Assembly (NCBI GenBank): GCA_910588745.1
Contig: CAJURK010000004.1
Location: 15,311 to 79,310, forward strand
Direction of reading: 5' to 3'
Source: an uncultured Dorea sp.
Lineage (GTDB): Bacteria > Bacillota > Clostridia > Lachnospirales > Lachnospiraceae
DNA: 64,000 nt
The position numbers and the translations under genes were made by a program. Every line of letters starts with the position of its first letter. Position 1 is the first letter of the stretch. Below, piece after piece: positions 44,372-53,231 of this stretch. Under the pieces are notes generated by a model, which was not told the DNA's origin, did not search any database, and saw nothing but the letters and a program-made list of their open reading frames with translations.

Positions 44372-45034
44372 ATGGCATCAAAGCAGATTACTCCTACCCG
44401 TATGGAGCTTACCAAGACGAAAAAGAAACTGGTTACCGCCAGAAGAGGACACAAGCTCCTCAAAGATAAGCGTGACGAGTTGATGCGTCAGTTTTTGGAA
44501 CTCGTGAAGGAGAATATGGAGCTGCGTAAGAAGGTAGAAGCCGGAATCCTCTCTGCAAATAAGAACTTTGTCATTGCGAAGGCCGGAATGGATGAAGCTA
44601 CTCTGAATACGGCGTTGATGGCGCCGAAACAGGAAGTTAATCTAGAGGTAGGCCACAAGAATGTTATGAGTGTTGATATCCCTGTTTTTCATGCAACTAC
44701 AAGAACAGCGGATGCCAATGATATCTATTCTTATGGATTTGCATTTACTTCCAGTGATTTAGACGGCGCGGTGAAGTCACTTGCCGATATCCTGCCGGAT
44801 ATGCTGAAACTTGCGGAAGTCGAGAAAGCATGCCAGCTTATGGCGGCTGAGATCGAAAAGACCAGGCGGCGTGTAAACGCGCTGGAGCATGTGACGATTC
44901 CCGATGCGCAGGAAACGATTAAGTATATCACGATGAAGCTGGACGAGAATGAGCGAAGCTCTCAGATTCGTCTGATGAAGGTGAAGGATATGATGCTGGA
45001 GGAAGCGCATCACTACAGCGAAAGGGAAGCGTAG
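44372..45034 (+). CDS. ntpD: V-type ATPase subunit D (rotor shaft), operon 2
   Basis: 220 residues; coiled-coil shaft (PTRMELTKTKKKLVTARRGHKLLKDKRDEL start; RRRVNALEHVTIPDAQETIKYI near the end). ATG with AAAAGGAGGTT, a strong independent ribosome site, as expected since it is cut off from ntpB by the duplication. Last gene of operon 2; a terminator follows. Confidence 0.95.
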   Translation: MASKQITPTRMELTKTKKKLVTARRGHKLLKDKRDELMRQFLELVKENMELRKKVEAGILSANKNFVIAKAGMDEATLNTALMAPKQEVNLEVGHKNVMSVDIPVFHATTRTADANDIYSYGFAFTSSDLDGAVKSLADILPDMLKLAEVEKACQLMAAEIEKTRRRVNALEHVTIPDAQETIKYITMKLDENERSSQIRLMKVKDMMLEEAHHYSEREA

Positions 45035-45070
45035 AAAAGCGATAAGCGAAAGGATACCGGAAACGGTTTA

Positions 45071-45117
45071 AAAAGACTTTGTATGGATGAGGTTACATCA
45101 TTACAAAGTCTTTTTTT
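45071..45117 (+). terminator. Terminator of ATPase operon 2
   Basis: AAAAGACTTTGTA pairs with TACAAAGTCTTTT around an 18-nt loop and runs into seven T. Confidence 0.9.
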
Positions 45118-45296
45118 ATATAAATAAATCACTTGTATTTTACATAAATATATGATATTATATGTCTACTTAACATCGACATATCTGTTGTTCTAAGTAT
45201 CAAGTCCGGCGCGTGGGCATTTCTTATATTCTCTGGAATCTTTGAGAATACCAATTGTAATTTTAGATAAAACATATTATAATGGAGGTAATCTAT

Positions 45297-46442
45297 ATGG
45301 TACAAAACAAACGGCCGAATCAGGAATCGGAACATTCTCTTCACATTAACAGAAGACATAAGGATAGCTTGTTCCGAATTGCCTTCCGTGAAAAAGAGAA
45401 GCTGTTGGAACTTTATAATGCTATTCACAATTCGGAGTATGATGATCCCGCGGAGCTGACCATATATACGATAGAAGATGTTGTATTTATGGGAATTAAG
45501 AATGATATTTCTTTTCTGGTAGGAGAAACTCTGAATCTGTATGAACATCAGAGTACGGAAAACCCCAATATGCCAATCCGCGGGTTGATGTATTTTGCAA
45601 AAAACTATGAAAGTTATATTGCAAGGAATGATCTGGATATTTACGGAAGCAGGCGCCAGCTGCTCCCTTTGCCGCAGTATTACGTACTGTATAATGGGGC
45701 GAAGGATACGGAAGATAAGAAAGTACTTGAACTGAAAGATGCGTTTCCGGAGTTGGGGGGAATAGAGCCGTGCCTGAACTGCCGAGCTACTTTGCTGAAT
45801 ATTAATTGTGGCCATAATCGGGAAATAATGGAGCGCAGCCAGACATTAAAGGATTATTCTGTCTACATACAGAGGATTCGGGATAATAAAGTATCCGGCA
45901 TAAGTATATCGGAAGCGGTAGAGAAGGCAACAGAAGCCTGTATTCGGGATGGAATTCTTAAGGATATTCTTATCAAGAATAGCGCGGAGGTGAAACATAT
46001 GGTACTGGGAACATGGGGAACAGAAAACCATTTAAGAAAGCAGAGGGAAGAGAGGGAGCAGATAGAGAAAGAGAATGCCCGCATGGAGAAAGAGAATGCT
46101 CGGATGGAGAAAGAGAATGCTCGGATGGAGAAAGAGAATGCCCGCATGGAAAAAGAGAATGCGCGTATAGAAAAAGAAAATAAACAGTTAAAGTGGAAAA
46201 ACACCGTACTAGAAGAAAAAGAAATTGAGCTAAAACGCGAAACCAATGAATTAAAACGGGAAGCAACTAGCTTTAAACAGAGAAGCAATGAACTGGAGAA
46301 TAGAAGCGCTGCAATCGATTTATTGACGCAGATCCTTCTGGATGCAGGGAAAATAGGGGAATTGAGAAGAACATTAAAGGATGAAGCATATCGCAGGGAG
46401 CTGCTGGAAGAATACGCATTACTTGGCGGCGCCAGAAATTAG
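45297..46442 (+). CDS. Rpn-family PD-(D/E)XK nuclease / transposase-like protein
   Basis: 381 residues from ATG 45297 (GGAGG upstream; an ATG five codons earlier overlaps it). The Rpn/YhgA-like domain covers the first 230 residues or so: RRHKDSLFRIAF, then NDISFLVGETLNLYEHQST with the acidic and EHQ positions of the nuclease core, then MPIRGLMYFAKNYE. A 21-bp repeat encodes a Glu/Lys coiled coil (MEKENAR units), ending in a helical tail. Family members promote RecA-independent recombination in E. coli; annotations as transposase are loose, and no inverted ends are seen here. Its own short transcript. Confidence 0.85.
   Translation: MVQNKRPNQESEHSLHINRRHKDSLFRIAFREKEKLLELYNAIHNSEYDDPAELTIYTIEDVVFMGIKNDISFLVGETLNLYEHQSTENPNMPIRGLMYFAKNYESYIARNDLDIYGSRRQLLPLPQYYVLYNGAKDTEDKKVLELKDAFPELGGIEPCLNCRATLLNINCGHNREIMERSQTLKDYSVYIQRIRDNKVSGISISEAVEKATEACIRDGILKDILIKNSAEVKHMVLGTWGTENHLRKQREEREQIEKENARMEKENARMEKENARMEKENARMEKENARIEKENKQLKWKNTVLEEKEIELKRETNELKREATSFKQRSNELENRSAAIDLLTQILLDAGKIGELRRTLKDEAYRRELLEEYALLGGARN
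46062..46187 (+). repeat. Six 21-bp coding repeats (EKENAR heptads)
   Basis: Units start at 46062, 46083, 46104, 46125, 46146 and 46167. Units 3 and 4 are identical or nearly so. Each adds one coiled-coil heptad, so copy-number change would lengthen the coil without shifting frame. Confidence 0.9.
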
Positions 46443-46488
46443 TTTTTCCAGATGTGCAGCAGAACAAGCACAACTGTACGTCGAAAAA

Positions 46489-46535
46489 TACCCTCAGTGG
46501 ATAAGGGGCGTGTATTCCTTTGTCCACTGAGGGTA
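46489..46535. terminator. Hairpin between convergent genes
   Basis: TACCCTCAGTGGA (46489-46501) pairs perfectly with TCCACTGAGGGTA (46523-46535). It lies between the Rpn gene and the minus-strand dehydrogenase. No long T-run on either side, so efficiency is uncertain. Confidence 0.55.
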
Positions 46536-46545
46536 CCATGCAATG

Positions 46546-47811
46546 TTAAAAAGTAACGTCAAAGTATTTCAGGAGAATGTCTTCGGCCTCCGGATTCCAA
46601 AGTCCGTTGTGGATGTCGCAGGAATCGGCGAGCATCCGGAATAATTCGTTTGTTTCCCCTTTTTTTCGAAAATCTGTAATTGCTGTCAGAGGCATTTCGA
46701 TAGGCAGATACATGAGTTTCTTTCCGCCTGGTATCTGGGGAAGATTTTTAGTTGCCTCTGCGATGGCGTCAATGCCGCCAATATGGGTTATCATCAGGGA
46801 GGGGTCTAACTTTTTTCTGGAGATTAGTTCAAGCGCGTCCAGAAGATCCTGTTTGGAGCCGCCGGAGGAACCGATTATTTTTGTTCTCCTGTAATGGCAG
46901 TCGTACAGATTCATTTCGGCGCTGAAAGCTTTGTCAGCAGGGCCGGCAAACAGGTTCATGCAGCCGTCCATAGCCAGAATTTTATTTCCGGTTTCTGCCA
47001 GACGGCGGATAGGAGCAAAAATAAATACGTCGTCGTAACCGTATCCGCCGGTTAGTTCCATTAATAATTCCGATTCATCGCCGTAGTCTGCTGTGTTAAC
47101 GAACATAAGTTCTACGTTCTTCTCGGCTGCGTAAGCTTTTGAAATTACTTCTTCGGCTCTTTTCAGCCGGTCGCTCTTTACTTCAGTTACAACGATCCTG
47201 CCAGGGCGCTTGTCGGGTTCGAGAGCCAGGGCGTAGCTGACAGCTCCCAGACCCATAGGGCCGCAGCCGCCAAGAATTATTGTGTTTCCGCCGGGCTTTA
47301 CGCCGATGGGTTTTTCATAGCTCTGATCCGTTGTATGGAAATTTGCATGAAACCCGCCGATAATACAGTAAATGGGTTCTGCCATAGACACTTCATAAAA
47401 GGTCTGGCCGGAATAGTGAAGCAGACACCCTTTTTCTATGATGTTGCCGGGGATAATGCAATATGTCACATCGCCGCCGAAATAGGGGAAGGAGTATCCG
47501 GGAGCGCCCATGCAGCCGGGGATTCCGGGGAGTACGGCAAATCGTTCTCCTTCTTTATATTCCTCTTTCCATTTTGAGCCTACTTTTGCAATAATACCGG
47601 AAAATTCATGTCCGATTATAATTGGATGCTCGCTGACATCGTTAGGGACACGAATATGTTCTGCTCCGAGTTTGCTTTCCTTCCATGTGGACATGCATAA
47701 GCTGTCGCTGATGATTCGTAGGAGTATTTCATCCTCCTGCAGCTCTGGCAAATCAAATTCTTCTGTACGCAGATCCTCTGCTCCATATAGTCTTACTCCC
47801 TTAACTTTCAT
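46546..47811 (-). CDS. Zinc-type alcohol/polyol dehydrogenase (SorE-like)
   Basis: 421 residues, medium-chain dehydrogenase fold. The catalytic domain has SLCMSTWKESKLG (first Zn ligand Cys) and IIGHEFSGIIAKVG; the NAD(P)-binding motif is ILGGCGPMGLGAVSYA near residue 180. Length and wording resemble L-sorbose-1-phosphate reductase (SorE), which reduces sugar phosphates at C2. The structural Zn cysteines of classic ADHs are not seen. ATG 47811 behind AAGGAGA. Downstream of the isomerase gene on the same strand and next to aldolase and phosphatase genes, so a sugar-phosphate substrate is likely, but unproven. Confidence 0.82.
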   Translation of the reverse strand: MKVKGVRLYGAEDLRTEEFDLPELQEDEILLRIISDSLCMSTWKESKLGAEHIRVPNDVSEHPIIIGHEFSGIIAKVGSKWKEEYKEGERFAVLPGIPGCMGAPGYSFPYFGGDVTYCIIPGNIIEKGCLLHYSGQTFYEVSMAEPIYCIIGGFHANFHTTDQSYEKPIGVKPGGNTIILGGCGPMGLGAVSYALALEPDKRPGRIVVTEVKSDRLKRAEEVISKAYAAEKNVELMFVNTADYGDESELLMELTGGYGYDDVFIFAPIRRLAETGNKILAMDGCMNLFAGPADKAFSAEMNLYDCHYRRTKIIGSSGGSKQDLLDALELISRKKLDPSLMITHIGGIDAIAEATKNLPQIPGGKKLMYLPIEMPLTAITDFRKKGETNELFRMLADSCDIHNGLWNPEAEDILLKYFDVTF

Positions 47812-47925
47812 AATAATCTCCTTTCTTTTATGTATTCGTAGTTTTCATGGGGAAAACAGTAAGCCGTAATGCTTATATATCGCAATCCACGGACAAATTC
47901 GGCAACCGTAACGGAATCCGGCCAT

Positions 47926-47956
47926 TAAGAATCTGCCGGGGAGGGGCGGATTCTTA
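47926..47956. terminator. Hairpin in the tpiA-dehydrogenase gap
   Basis: TAAGAATCTGCC (47926-47937) pairs with GGCGGATTCTTA (47945-47956), one wobble, loop GGGGAGG. The T-rich tail (TTTGGG) is on the plus strand, while the flanking genes are minus. In the 246-bp gap 47812-48057 I see nothing else. Confidence 0.45.
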
Positions 47957-48057
47957 TTTGGGCTAATATACGCGTTTTTACAGATTTTCAGTGGGTGAAA
48001 ATGGTGTAAATAGTAATCTTTATCCAGTTAGCTTTGCGAGGGTTATGCAAGGCGTCT

Positions 48058-48843
48058 CTATTTCTTGCCGCATATGCGGACTGCCTCCCGAATCAGCGCT
48101 GCAAAGATTTCAACCTGAAAAGCAGTCCGGGTAGTAAACAGGCCGTTGATATCCGGCTGCGCAATTAATGCGCCGCTGTTTTTCGGGTTCACGCTTCCGC
48201 CGTACAAGATGGGGATCTCGTTTCCTGCATCTTGAAATAAGCCGACCAGACATCTGCGGATTTCCTGATGCATTTGCCGGGCGTACTCTACCGGGGCAGG
48301 GACGCCGTCTGTACCGATCGACCATACCGGTTCGTAGGCAATCCATATTTTTTCAGCGGCAGTTTCAGGAGAAATATTGTGTAATCCTGTTTTTAACTGG
48401 GTGTGGAGTACTTCTACACTTATGCCGAAATCTTTTTCTTCCTTTGTCTCGCCTATGGCAAGTAGAGTGGTGAAGCCGTATTCCAAAGCCTTTTTAACTT
48501 TTTTATTCTCGGTTTCATTTGATTCCCCAAATCCGTGGCGCCGCTCGGAATGACCGACCATCACCAATTCAACGCCCAGTTCTTTTAACATTTCGGGAGA
48601 AATTTCTCCGGTAAACTGTCCCTCAGATTCCCAGCACATATTCTGCGCGCCCAGCATAAATTGGCTGCGGACGCTGGTTTTGCTTGCGCTTTCCAGAGAG
48701 GTGTAGGAAGGAATAAAGAAAAACTGGACTTTTTCCCGGTCAATATCTCTGGTTGCGGCAGAGATTGCCTGAAGATATTCTTCGGTTGCCCGTATATTTT
48801 TATACATTTTAAAATTGCTTCCGATGTAAAGCTGTTTTTTCAT
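48058..48843 (-). CDS. Triosephosphate isomerase-family protein (tpiA-like)
   Basis: 261 residues from ATG 48843 (AAGGAGGAGCC upstream); a longer open frame runs through the promoter and is rejected. All isomerase catalytic residues are present: Asn/Lys in GSNFKMYK, His in VGHSERRHG, Glu in AYEPVWSIG, and the phosphate loop YGGSVN. The context is not glycolytic (no gapA-pgk), but a PRD regulator, class II aldolase and polyol-type dehydrogenase. That recalls the isomerases of tetrulose-phosphate pathways (EryH/EryI-like). A second, housekeeping tpiA elsewhere is expected. Confidence 0.88.
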   Translation of the reverse strand: MKKQLYIGSNFKMYKNIRATEEYLQAISAATRDIDREKVQFFFIPSYTSLESASKTSVRSQFMLGAQNMCWESEGQFTGEISPEMLKELGVELVMVGHSERRHGFGESNETENKKVKKALEYGFTTLLAIGETKEEKDFGISVEVLHTQLKTGLHNISPETAAEKIWIAYEPVWSIGTDGVPAPVEYARQMHQEIRRCLVGLFQDAGNEIPILYGGSVNPKNSGALIAQPDINGLFTTRTAFQVEIFAALIREAVRICGKK

Positions 48844-48937
48844 TGGCTCCTCCTTATATAGACGCGGCGGAGGGTATTTTTGTAATACGCAGCTTGCCTG
48901 CGGCAATTCCGCTGTAGTCTGATTTGATGATAAATAT

Positions 48938-48966
48938 ATTGTAGGAAAAAGTATTGTTTTTGTAAA
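48938..48966 (-). promoter_or_regulatory. Promoter of the isomerase-dehydrogenase transcript
   Basis: On the minus strand TTTACA (48966-48961), 17-bp spacer, TACAAT (48943-48938), about 95 bp before the isomerase ATG. The divergent region 48844-49318 holds this and a plus-strand promoter; no CcpA or PTS-type operator is clear by eye. Confidence 0.65.
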
Positions 48967-49126
48967 TTGTCTATAAGTACGTATTTTGCAAAGGCTTTTA
49001 TAAGAAGAGTGCAAAAATAGCCTTTATCCTTCAGCAAAGGACTGTTAAGATTGAGAAAGAGCATTGCCGCGCCGGATGAAAATCTATGAATGCAAGGAAA
49101 AAATCGGAATTTGCATGCGGAATATA

Positions 49127-49155
49127 TTTAACTGTGCAAAAATCAAATTTATGAT
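49127..49155 (+). promoter_or_regulatory. Possible promoter of the PRD regulator
   Basis: TTTAAC (49127-49132), 17-bp spacer, TATGAT (49150-49155), leaving a leader of about 155 nt. I searched this leader for a RAT-type antiterminator stem overlapping a terminator and saw none. Confidence 0.4.
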
Positions 49156-49318
49156 ACATTGCATAATTGGGGCTTCATTTTTAAAATAAAGGGTGCAGAG
49201 GTTCATTTCCGTAAAAGCATTCATTCATGCTTTATGCGGGAAATGGCGCGGCTTACGGCATCCGGCGGGCGCAGACAGCCTGCACGGACAGGGGATTTTC
49301 GAGAAAAGGAGACGCAAA

Positions 49319-51184
49319 ATGGACCTGATGTTAATCCGGATTATGAAAGAACTATTGGAACTGTACAATTATATTACAACAGAAGAACTGGCAGAGCGCA
49401 TAGGCATTTCACTAAGCAGCGTCCGCCATCGAATGGGCAGGGTAAAGGAGGCGTTTCGGGAATACGGGATTGCAATTGAACATGTCCCCAGAAAAGGAAT
49501 AAAGCTAAAGGCTTCAGAATCCGAACGAAACCATATGTACCGGCACATGCAGGATGTGGCGTACAGCACGCCGGAGACAAAGGAATACCGGAAAGAATAC
49601 ATCCTGAAGACCCTTTTCGAGTACAGCGATAATTATACGGTGCAGTTGTTTGCGGAAGACCTGTTTGTGAGTAAGAAAATTATTTCCAGAGATTTAGCAG
49701 AGGTAGAAAAGTTCCTGGCAGGTTACCAGGTGAAGCTGATGATAAGGAGAAACAGTGGAATCCTTATGAAAGGAAATGAATTCGATGTAAGGCAGGCGAT
49801 GATTTCCCATTACAATTCGCTTTGGTGGTACAAAAGGTACGATGAAAAGCCGGATGCGGTAGACCCCCGCATCAGCAGGCGGGCGTGGACTTATATGAAC
49901 GAGATGTATGGCGACCTGGATTTGGTCAATCTGCAGAGGCAGTTGCTTCTTGCGGAGCAGGAGCTGGGACTGACCTGGACCGATATTGCATTTTCCAGGC
50001 TATTGGAATACCTTGTGATTACCAAACGGCGCATCCAGAAAAACTGGATGATTGAAAATGTACAAAGCCGTATGCTCCTTCCGGTGGAAGACGCTTATAT
50101 CCAGGCGGCAGGAAGACTTTTATGGCAGGCGGCGGGAAAGGATCAGGCAGCGCAGGAGATCCAGTATCTTGCGGCAAGAATTTATGTTGCAGGAACAGTC
50201 TGGCCCCGGGAAAGCGAGAACAGCGAACGTTTCCGGCTTTGCGCAGTCCGTTACTTGGGGCAGGTCGGCGAAGTCCTGAATCGAAGAGATTTGGGCGAGA
50301 ACGAAGGGCTGGTGCAAAAGCTGTGTGAAATGCTTTCGGTAATACAATATAAGGAAAATTACCATATTACGGACTGGACGGATTCCAACAGAGAGGTCAA
50401 AAAAAATATGAGCGTTTTGTATGGAATCTGTCTGCTGCAGACTCACGTGTTGGAAGAGGGAACCGGGTTGACACTCAGCCAGGACGATTTGGCCCAGATT
50501 GCGGTCTGCATAAAAAATTATATGCAGAAAAGCAGGAAAGAAGCGATATTTGTAACGGCAGCCGATACAGAATCTGCAGATTACCAGTTGGAGAAGCTGA
50601 AAAAGCGATTTCCGGAGCTTCATTTTACAGGCGCAGTTCATTACCAGAAGTTTCAATCAGAGTCCTGCCGGGACAGGCTTATCATTTCTTCCGTTGATTT
50701 GAAACAAAAAAACGCAAATATTTACAAGATAACCAAACATGTAAATAATGAGGATTTGGCAAAGCTGGAAGAAGAGCTGAAAAGAAACCAGGGAAGTTCA
50801 AGGAATTGGCGGGAACTGCTTGCCGGAAACCTTGCGTGGGAGGTAAACGCTAAGGATAAGGCGGATGCCATTAGCCAGATTTGCAGCGTTTTAATGGAGA
50901 AAGGATATGTTTCAGCGGATTTTGAAGAAAAACTTTTGCAGAGGGAAGTCCTTACGCCGACTACGATTGGGAACCGGACTGCAGTCCCTCATGTATTTGA
51001 CGAACATGTGAGAAAGGAATTTATTGCCGTGATTCGCCTGCGGCATAGAATCTTGTGGGACGGTAAGGAACAGGCCGATCTTCTGCTTGTTATGGCGGCA
51101 AGCCCTGGGCGGATTTTGGACGCATCTGGTTTTCTGCTGGATTGTAAAGAGTTGTACAGTAGAGATGGGAAGATTTTTAAATAG
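49319..51184 (+). CDS. BglG/MtlR-type PRD transcriptional regulator with short EIIA domain
   Basis: 621 residues from ATG 49319 (AAGGAG upstream). N-terminal HTH domains (LLELYNYITTEELAERIGISLSSVRHRMGRVK; TVQLFAEDLFVSKKIISRDLAEVEKFL), two PRD-like helical regions (about 190-400), an EIIB-like segment (EAIFVTAADTESADYQLEKL), and a C-terminal EIIA_2 domain with the phosphorylatable His in NRTAVPHVF. The EIIA part stops soon after LLLVMAASPG, roughly 30 residues short of the usual domain, so phospho-control may be altered. DNA-binding activator architecture rather than an RNA antiterminator. No PTS transporter genes are within the window. Confidence 0.85.
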   Translation: MDLMLIRIMKELLELYNYITTEELAERIGISLSSVRHRMGRVKEAFREYGIAIEHVPRKGIKLKASESERNHMYRHMQDVAYSTPETKEYRKEYILKTLFEYSDNYTVQLFAEDLFVSKKIISRDLAEVEKFLAGYQVKLMIRRNSGILMKGNEFDVRQAMISHYNSLWWYKRYDEKPDAVDPRISRRAWTYMNEMYGDLDLVNLQRQLLLAEQELGLTWTDIAFSRLLEYLVITKRRIQKNWMIENVQSRMLLPVEDAYIQAAGRLLWQAAGKDQAAQEIQYLAARIYVAGTVWPRESENSERFRLCAVRYLGQVGEVLNRRDLGENEGLVQKLCEMLSVIQYKENYHITDWTDSNREVKKNMSVLYGICLLQTHVLEEGTGLTLSQDDLAQIAVCIKNYMQKSRKEAIFVTAADTESADYQLEKLKKRFPELHFTGAVHYQKFQSESCRDRLIISSVDLKQKNANIYKITKHVNNEDLAKLEEELKRNQGSSRNWRELLAGNLAWEVNAKDKADAISQICSVLMEKGYVSADFEEKLLQREVLTPTTIGNRTAVPHVFDEHVRKEFIAVIRLRHRILWDGKEQADLLLVMAASPGRILDASGFLLDCKELYSRDGKIFK

Positions 51185-51266
51185 TATGCTAGCATGCAGA
51201 AAAATGAGATATGTAAAGCAATAAAAAGTTAGTGACAGGCTTAGAACGTATAGGAGGAACTTACAA

Positions 51267-52151
51267 ATGTTAGTAAATATGACCGATATTCTGGCAGAAG
51301 CAGAAGGCATGGGATATGGGATTCCATGTATTAATACGCCGAATCATGAAACGCTCCGGGCGGTAATCGAGGCGGCAGAGGAGTTACATACGCCGGTGAT
51401 TATTGACCATGCGGAGGTACATAATTCTCTGATTCCCATTGAGCGGATGGGGCCGGAGATGGTAAAAGCGGCGGCAGCGGCAAAGGTTCCGGTGTGTGTG
51501 CATCTGGATCATGGAAAAAGCTATACATTTTTAATGCGCGCGCTGGAAGCGGGATTTCCGTCAATTATGTTTGACAATAGTGATCTTCCGTTTGAGGAAA
51601 ATGTGAAACGTACAAAGGAGTTTGTGGATTTTGCGCATGAAAGAGGGATTACTGTAGAGGCGGAGCTTGGAATTATGGCGTCTGCTATGGAGGACACCCA
51701 CGAAGAGGCGGATGCGGAAAAGAGAATCCTGACTAACGCAGATATCAGGAATTTCTTTACGGATCCGGAACAAGCGGCGGAGTTTGCTGAAAGAACAGGC
51801 TGCGACGCTCTGGCGGTATGCTTTGGAACCATGCATGGAATCTATGCGGAGCCGCCGGTGCTGGATATTGATCGGGTGAAGGCTATCCGAAAGGCGGTAA
51901 GGTCTGAGTGCCGGATTGTAATGCACGGTTCTTCCGGGGTTGATTTTGAACAGGTAAAAACCGCGATTTCGGCAGGATGCTCTAAAATTAATTATTATTC
52001 TTATATGGCGAAAAGCGCAACACAGTTCGCCGCAAAAAAAATTGAGGAATCCAATGGAACGATTGCATATCATGAACTCCAGGAGGCGGCATACGGACAT
52101 ATGAAAGAATATGCGAAAAATGTGTTAAAAACATTCCGCAACGGGAAATAG
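51267..52151 (+). CDS. Class II ketose-bisphosphate aldolase
   Basis: 294 residues, zinc-dependent fructose-bisphosphate/tagatose-bisphosphate aldolase family. Zinc and active-site motifs: VHLDHGKSY (His pair and Asp, about residue 80), TVEAELGIM (Glu), FGTMHGIY (His) and MHGSSGVDF (His). Starts NMTDILAEAEGMGYGIPCINTPNHET as in KbaY/GatY-like enzymes. ATG behind AGGAGG. Its substrate, by context, is a ketose 1-phosphate or bisphosphate giving DHAP; identity not determinable. Followed 34 bp on by the bicupin, in the same operon. Confidence 0.92.
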   Translation: MLVNMTDILAEAEGMGYGIPCINTPNHETLRAVIEAAEELHTPVIIDHAEVHNSLIPIERMGPEMVKAAAAAKVPVCVHLDHGKSYTFLMRALEAGFPSIMFDNSDLPFEENVKRTKEFVDFAHERGITVEAELGIMASAMEDTHEEADAEKRILTNADIRNFFTDPEQAAEFAERTGCDALAVCFGTMHGIYAEPPVLDIDRVKAIRKAVRSECRIVMHGSSGVDFEQVKTAISAGCSKINYYSYMAKSATQFAAKKIEESNGTIAYHELQEAAYGHMKEYAKNVLKTFRNGK

Positions 52152-52185
52152 AAGCAAAAAAATTTGGATGAACGGAGGTAAGATT

Positions 52186-53100
52186 ATGGCAAGATTGTTT
52201 GATATTATGGGAGAATTCCCTTTTAAACCGGATGAGAAAAGGCCGATGCTGATTCGTAAGCAGGACTATTCGACGGCGTTGTATCCACCGAATAATGCGC
52301 TGACTTCCGATAATACATTTACAATTATTACAACAGATACTTTCATGCTGGGAATTTATGAGTTAGGGCCGGGAGGGGTGTTTGCGCCGCTGGACATCCA
52401 TCCGGGGGATGAATCCTATTACATACTGGACGGTCCTGTGCTTCAGAGAAGCGGAAACGGGCAGTTTGCGTTTCTGAATACGGGAGAGGGACTATTTATG
52501 CCGGAGGGAGCATGGCATTGCTGTCATAATTTTTCTGACAAAAAAGCGAGGATTCTTTATTTTATCACGCCAAAGGCATGGAGCGAGTCGATTCCGCCTG
52601 CAGTCATTCCTACGGAGGAAGAGACCAAATTCTATAAGGGGCCGAATAATAAGAATCTGCCGGATATGAGAGAACTGATTCAAGATATTTCCAGGCAGGG
52701 ATGCACGGACGATATTGGACGTTGGCCGGTCGATGCTAAAAAGGCAAGGGAGACCGGAGCCGTATATGCGGTGCGCGATTTTGAAAAACTAAATAATATT
52801 CATGGAACGGCGCACCCGATGATGATACGGTTTATTACCAGCAATGATTACGGACATTTTGGGGAGTTTATCCTTCCGGCGGGAGGCTATGGGCCAAGAT
52901 GCTCGGATCCGGACGTGCATGCTGGGGACGCGGCTCTGTACTGTATCGACGGGCCGGTTACGGTAAATCTTGTGGATTTGGAAGAGTCCTTTGTGGTGGA
53001 AGAAGAAGAGACGTTCTTTATTCCTGCAGGGGTGAAGTATCAATTGGTTAATTTTGAGGCGAAACCGGTAAAAATGGTTTTTTGTATTACAGATTTGTAG
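52186..53100 (+). CDS. Bicupin protein
   Basis: 304 residues from ATG 52186 (CGGAGGT). Two cupin barrels. First: PLDIHPGDESYYILDGP (metal ligands His and Glu kept, the first His of HxH replaced by Asp) and MPEGAWHCCHN. Second: PDVHAGDAALYCIDGPV and IPAGVKYQLVN, where most metal ligands are gone. So one active and one structural barrel. May be a sugar(-phosphate) isomerase or a dioxygenase-like enzyme; in this operon an isomerase or epimerase for the aldolase substrate is the simpler guess. Family function unknown to me. Confidence 0.75.
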   Translation: MARLFDIMGEFPFKPDEKRPMLIRKQDYSTALYPPNNALTSDNTFTIITTDTFMLGIYELGPGGVFAPLDIHPGDESYYILDGPVLQRSGNGQFAFLNTGEGLFMPEGAWHCCHNFSDKKARILYFITPKAWSESIPPAVIPTEEETKFYKGPNNKNLPDMRELIQDISRQGCTDDIGRWPVDAKKARETGAVYAVRDFEKLNNIHGTAHPMMIRFITSNDYGHFGEFILPAGGYGPRCSDPDVHAGDAALYCIDGPVTVNLVDLEESFVVEEEETFFIPAGVKYQLVNFEAKPVKMVFCITDL

Positions 53101-53130
53101 TATAATTGAAAAATAAGTGAGGAATCTTGC

Positions 53131-53176
53131 CCTGCCCTGTGGGACCGCCCTGTCAGAGCGGTTCCCGCAGGGCAGG
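53131..53176 (+). repeat. Strong GC-rich hairpin between bicupin and HAD genes
   Basis: CCTGCCCTGTGGGACCGC (53131-53148) pairs with GCGGTTCCCGCAGGGCAGG (53158-53176), one wobble and one bulged base, loop 9 nt. TGTTTTTTGG comes 13 nt later, too far for a standard terminator. It may damp read-through or protect upstream mRNA. Confidence 0.7.
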
Positions 53177-53231
53177 ACTCTGCGGAAGGTGTTTTTTGGA
53201 GACTGTTACTTTTGGAAGGAGGGCGGTTGGT

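Noticed and set aside
45297..46442. Rpn gene as a complete insertion sequence
   Set aside because: No terminal inverted repeats or target duplication seen around it; it has its own ribosome site and flanking terminators like an ordinary gene.
48844..49014. N-terminal extension of the triosephosphate isomerase-like gene
   Set aside because: It covers the minus-strand promoter, and the family start MKKQLYIGSNFKMYK follows a strong ribosome site.
49193..49318. N-terminal extension of the PRD regulator
   Set aside because: No ribosome site and no homology-like sequence; ATG 49319 has AAGGAG at correct spacing.
53131..53176. GC-rich hairpin as a standard intrinsic terminator
   Set aside because: The T-run is 13 nt away from the stem, so it was listed only as a hairpin.
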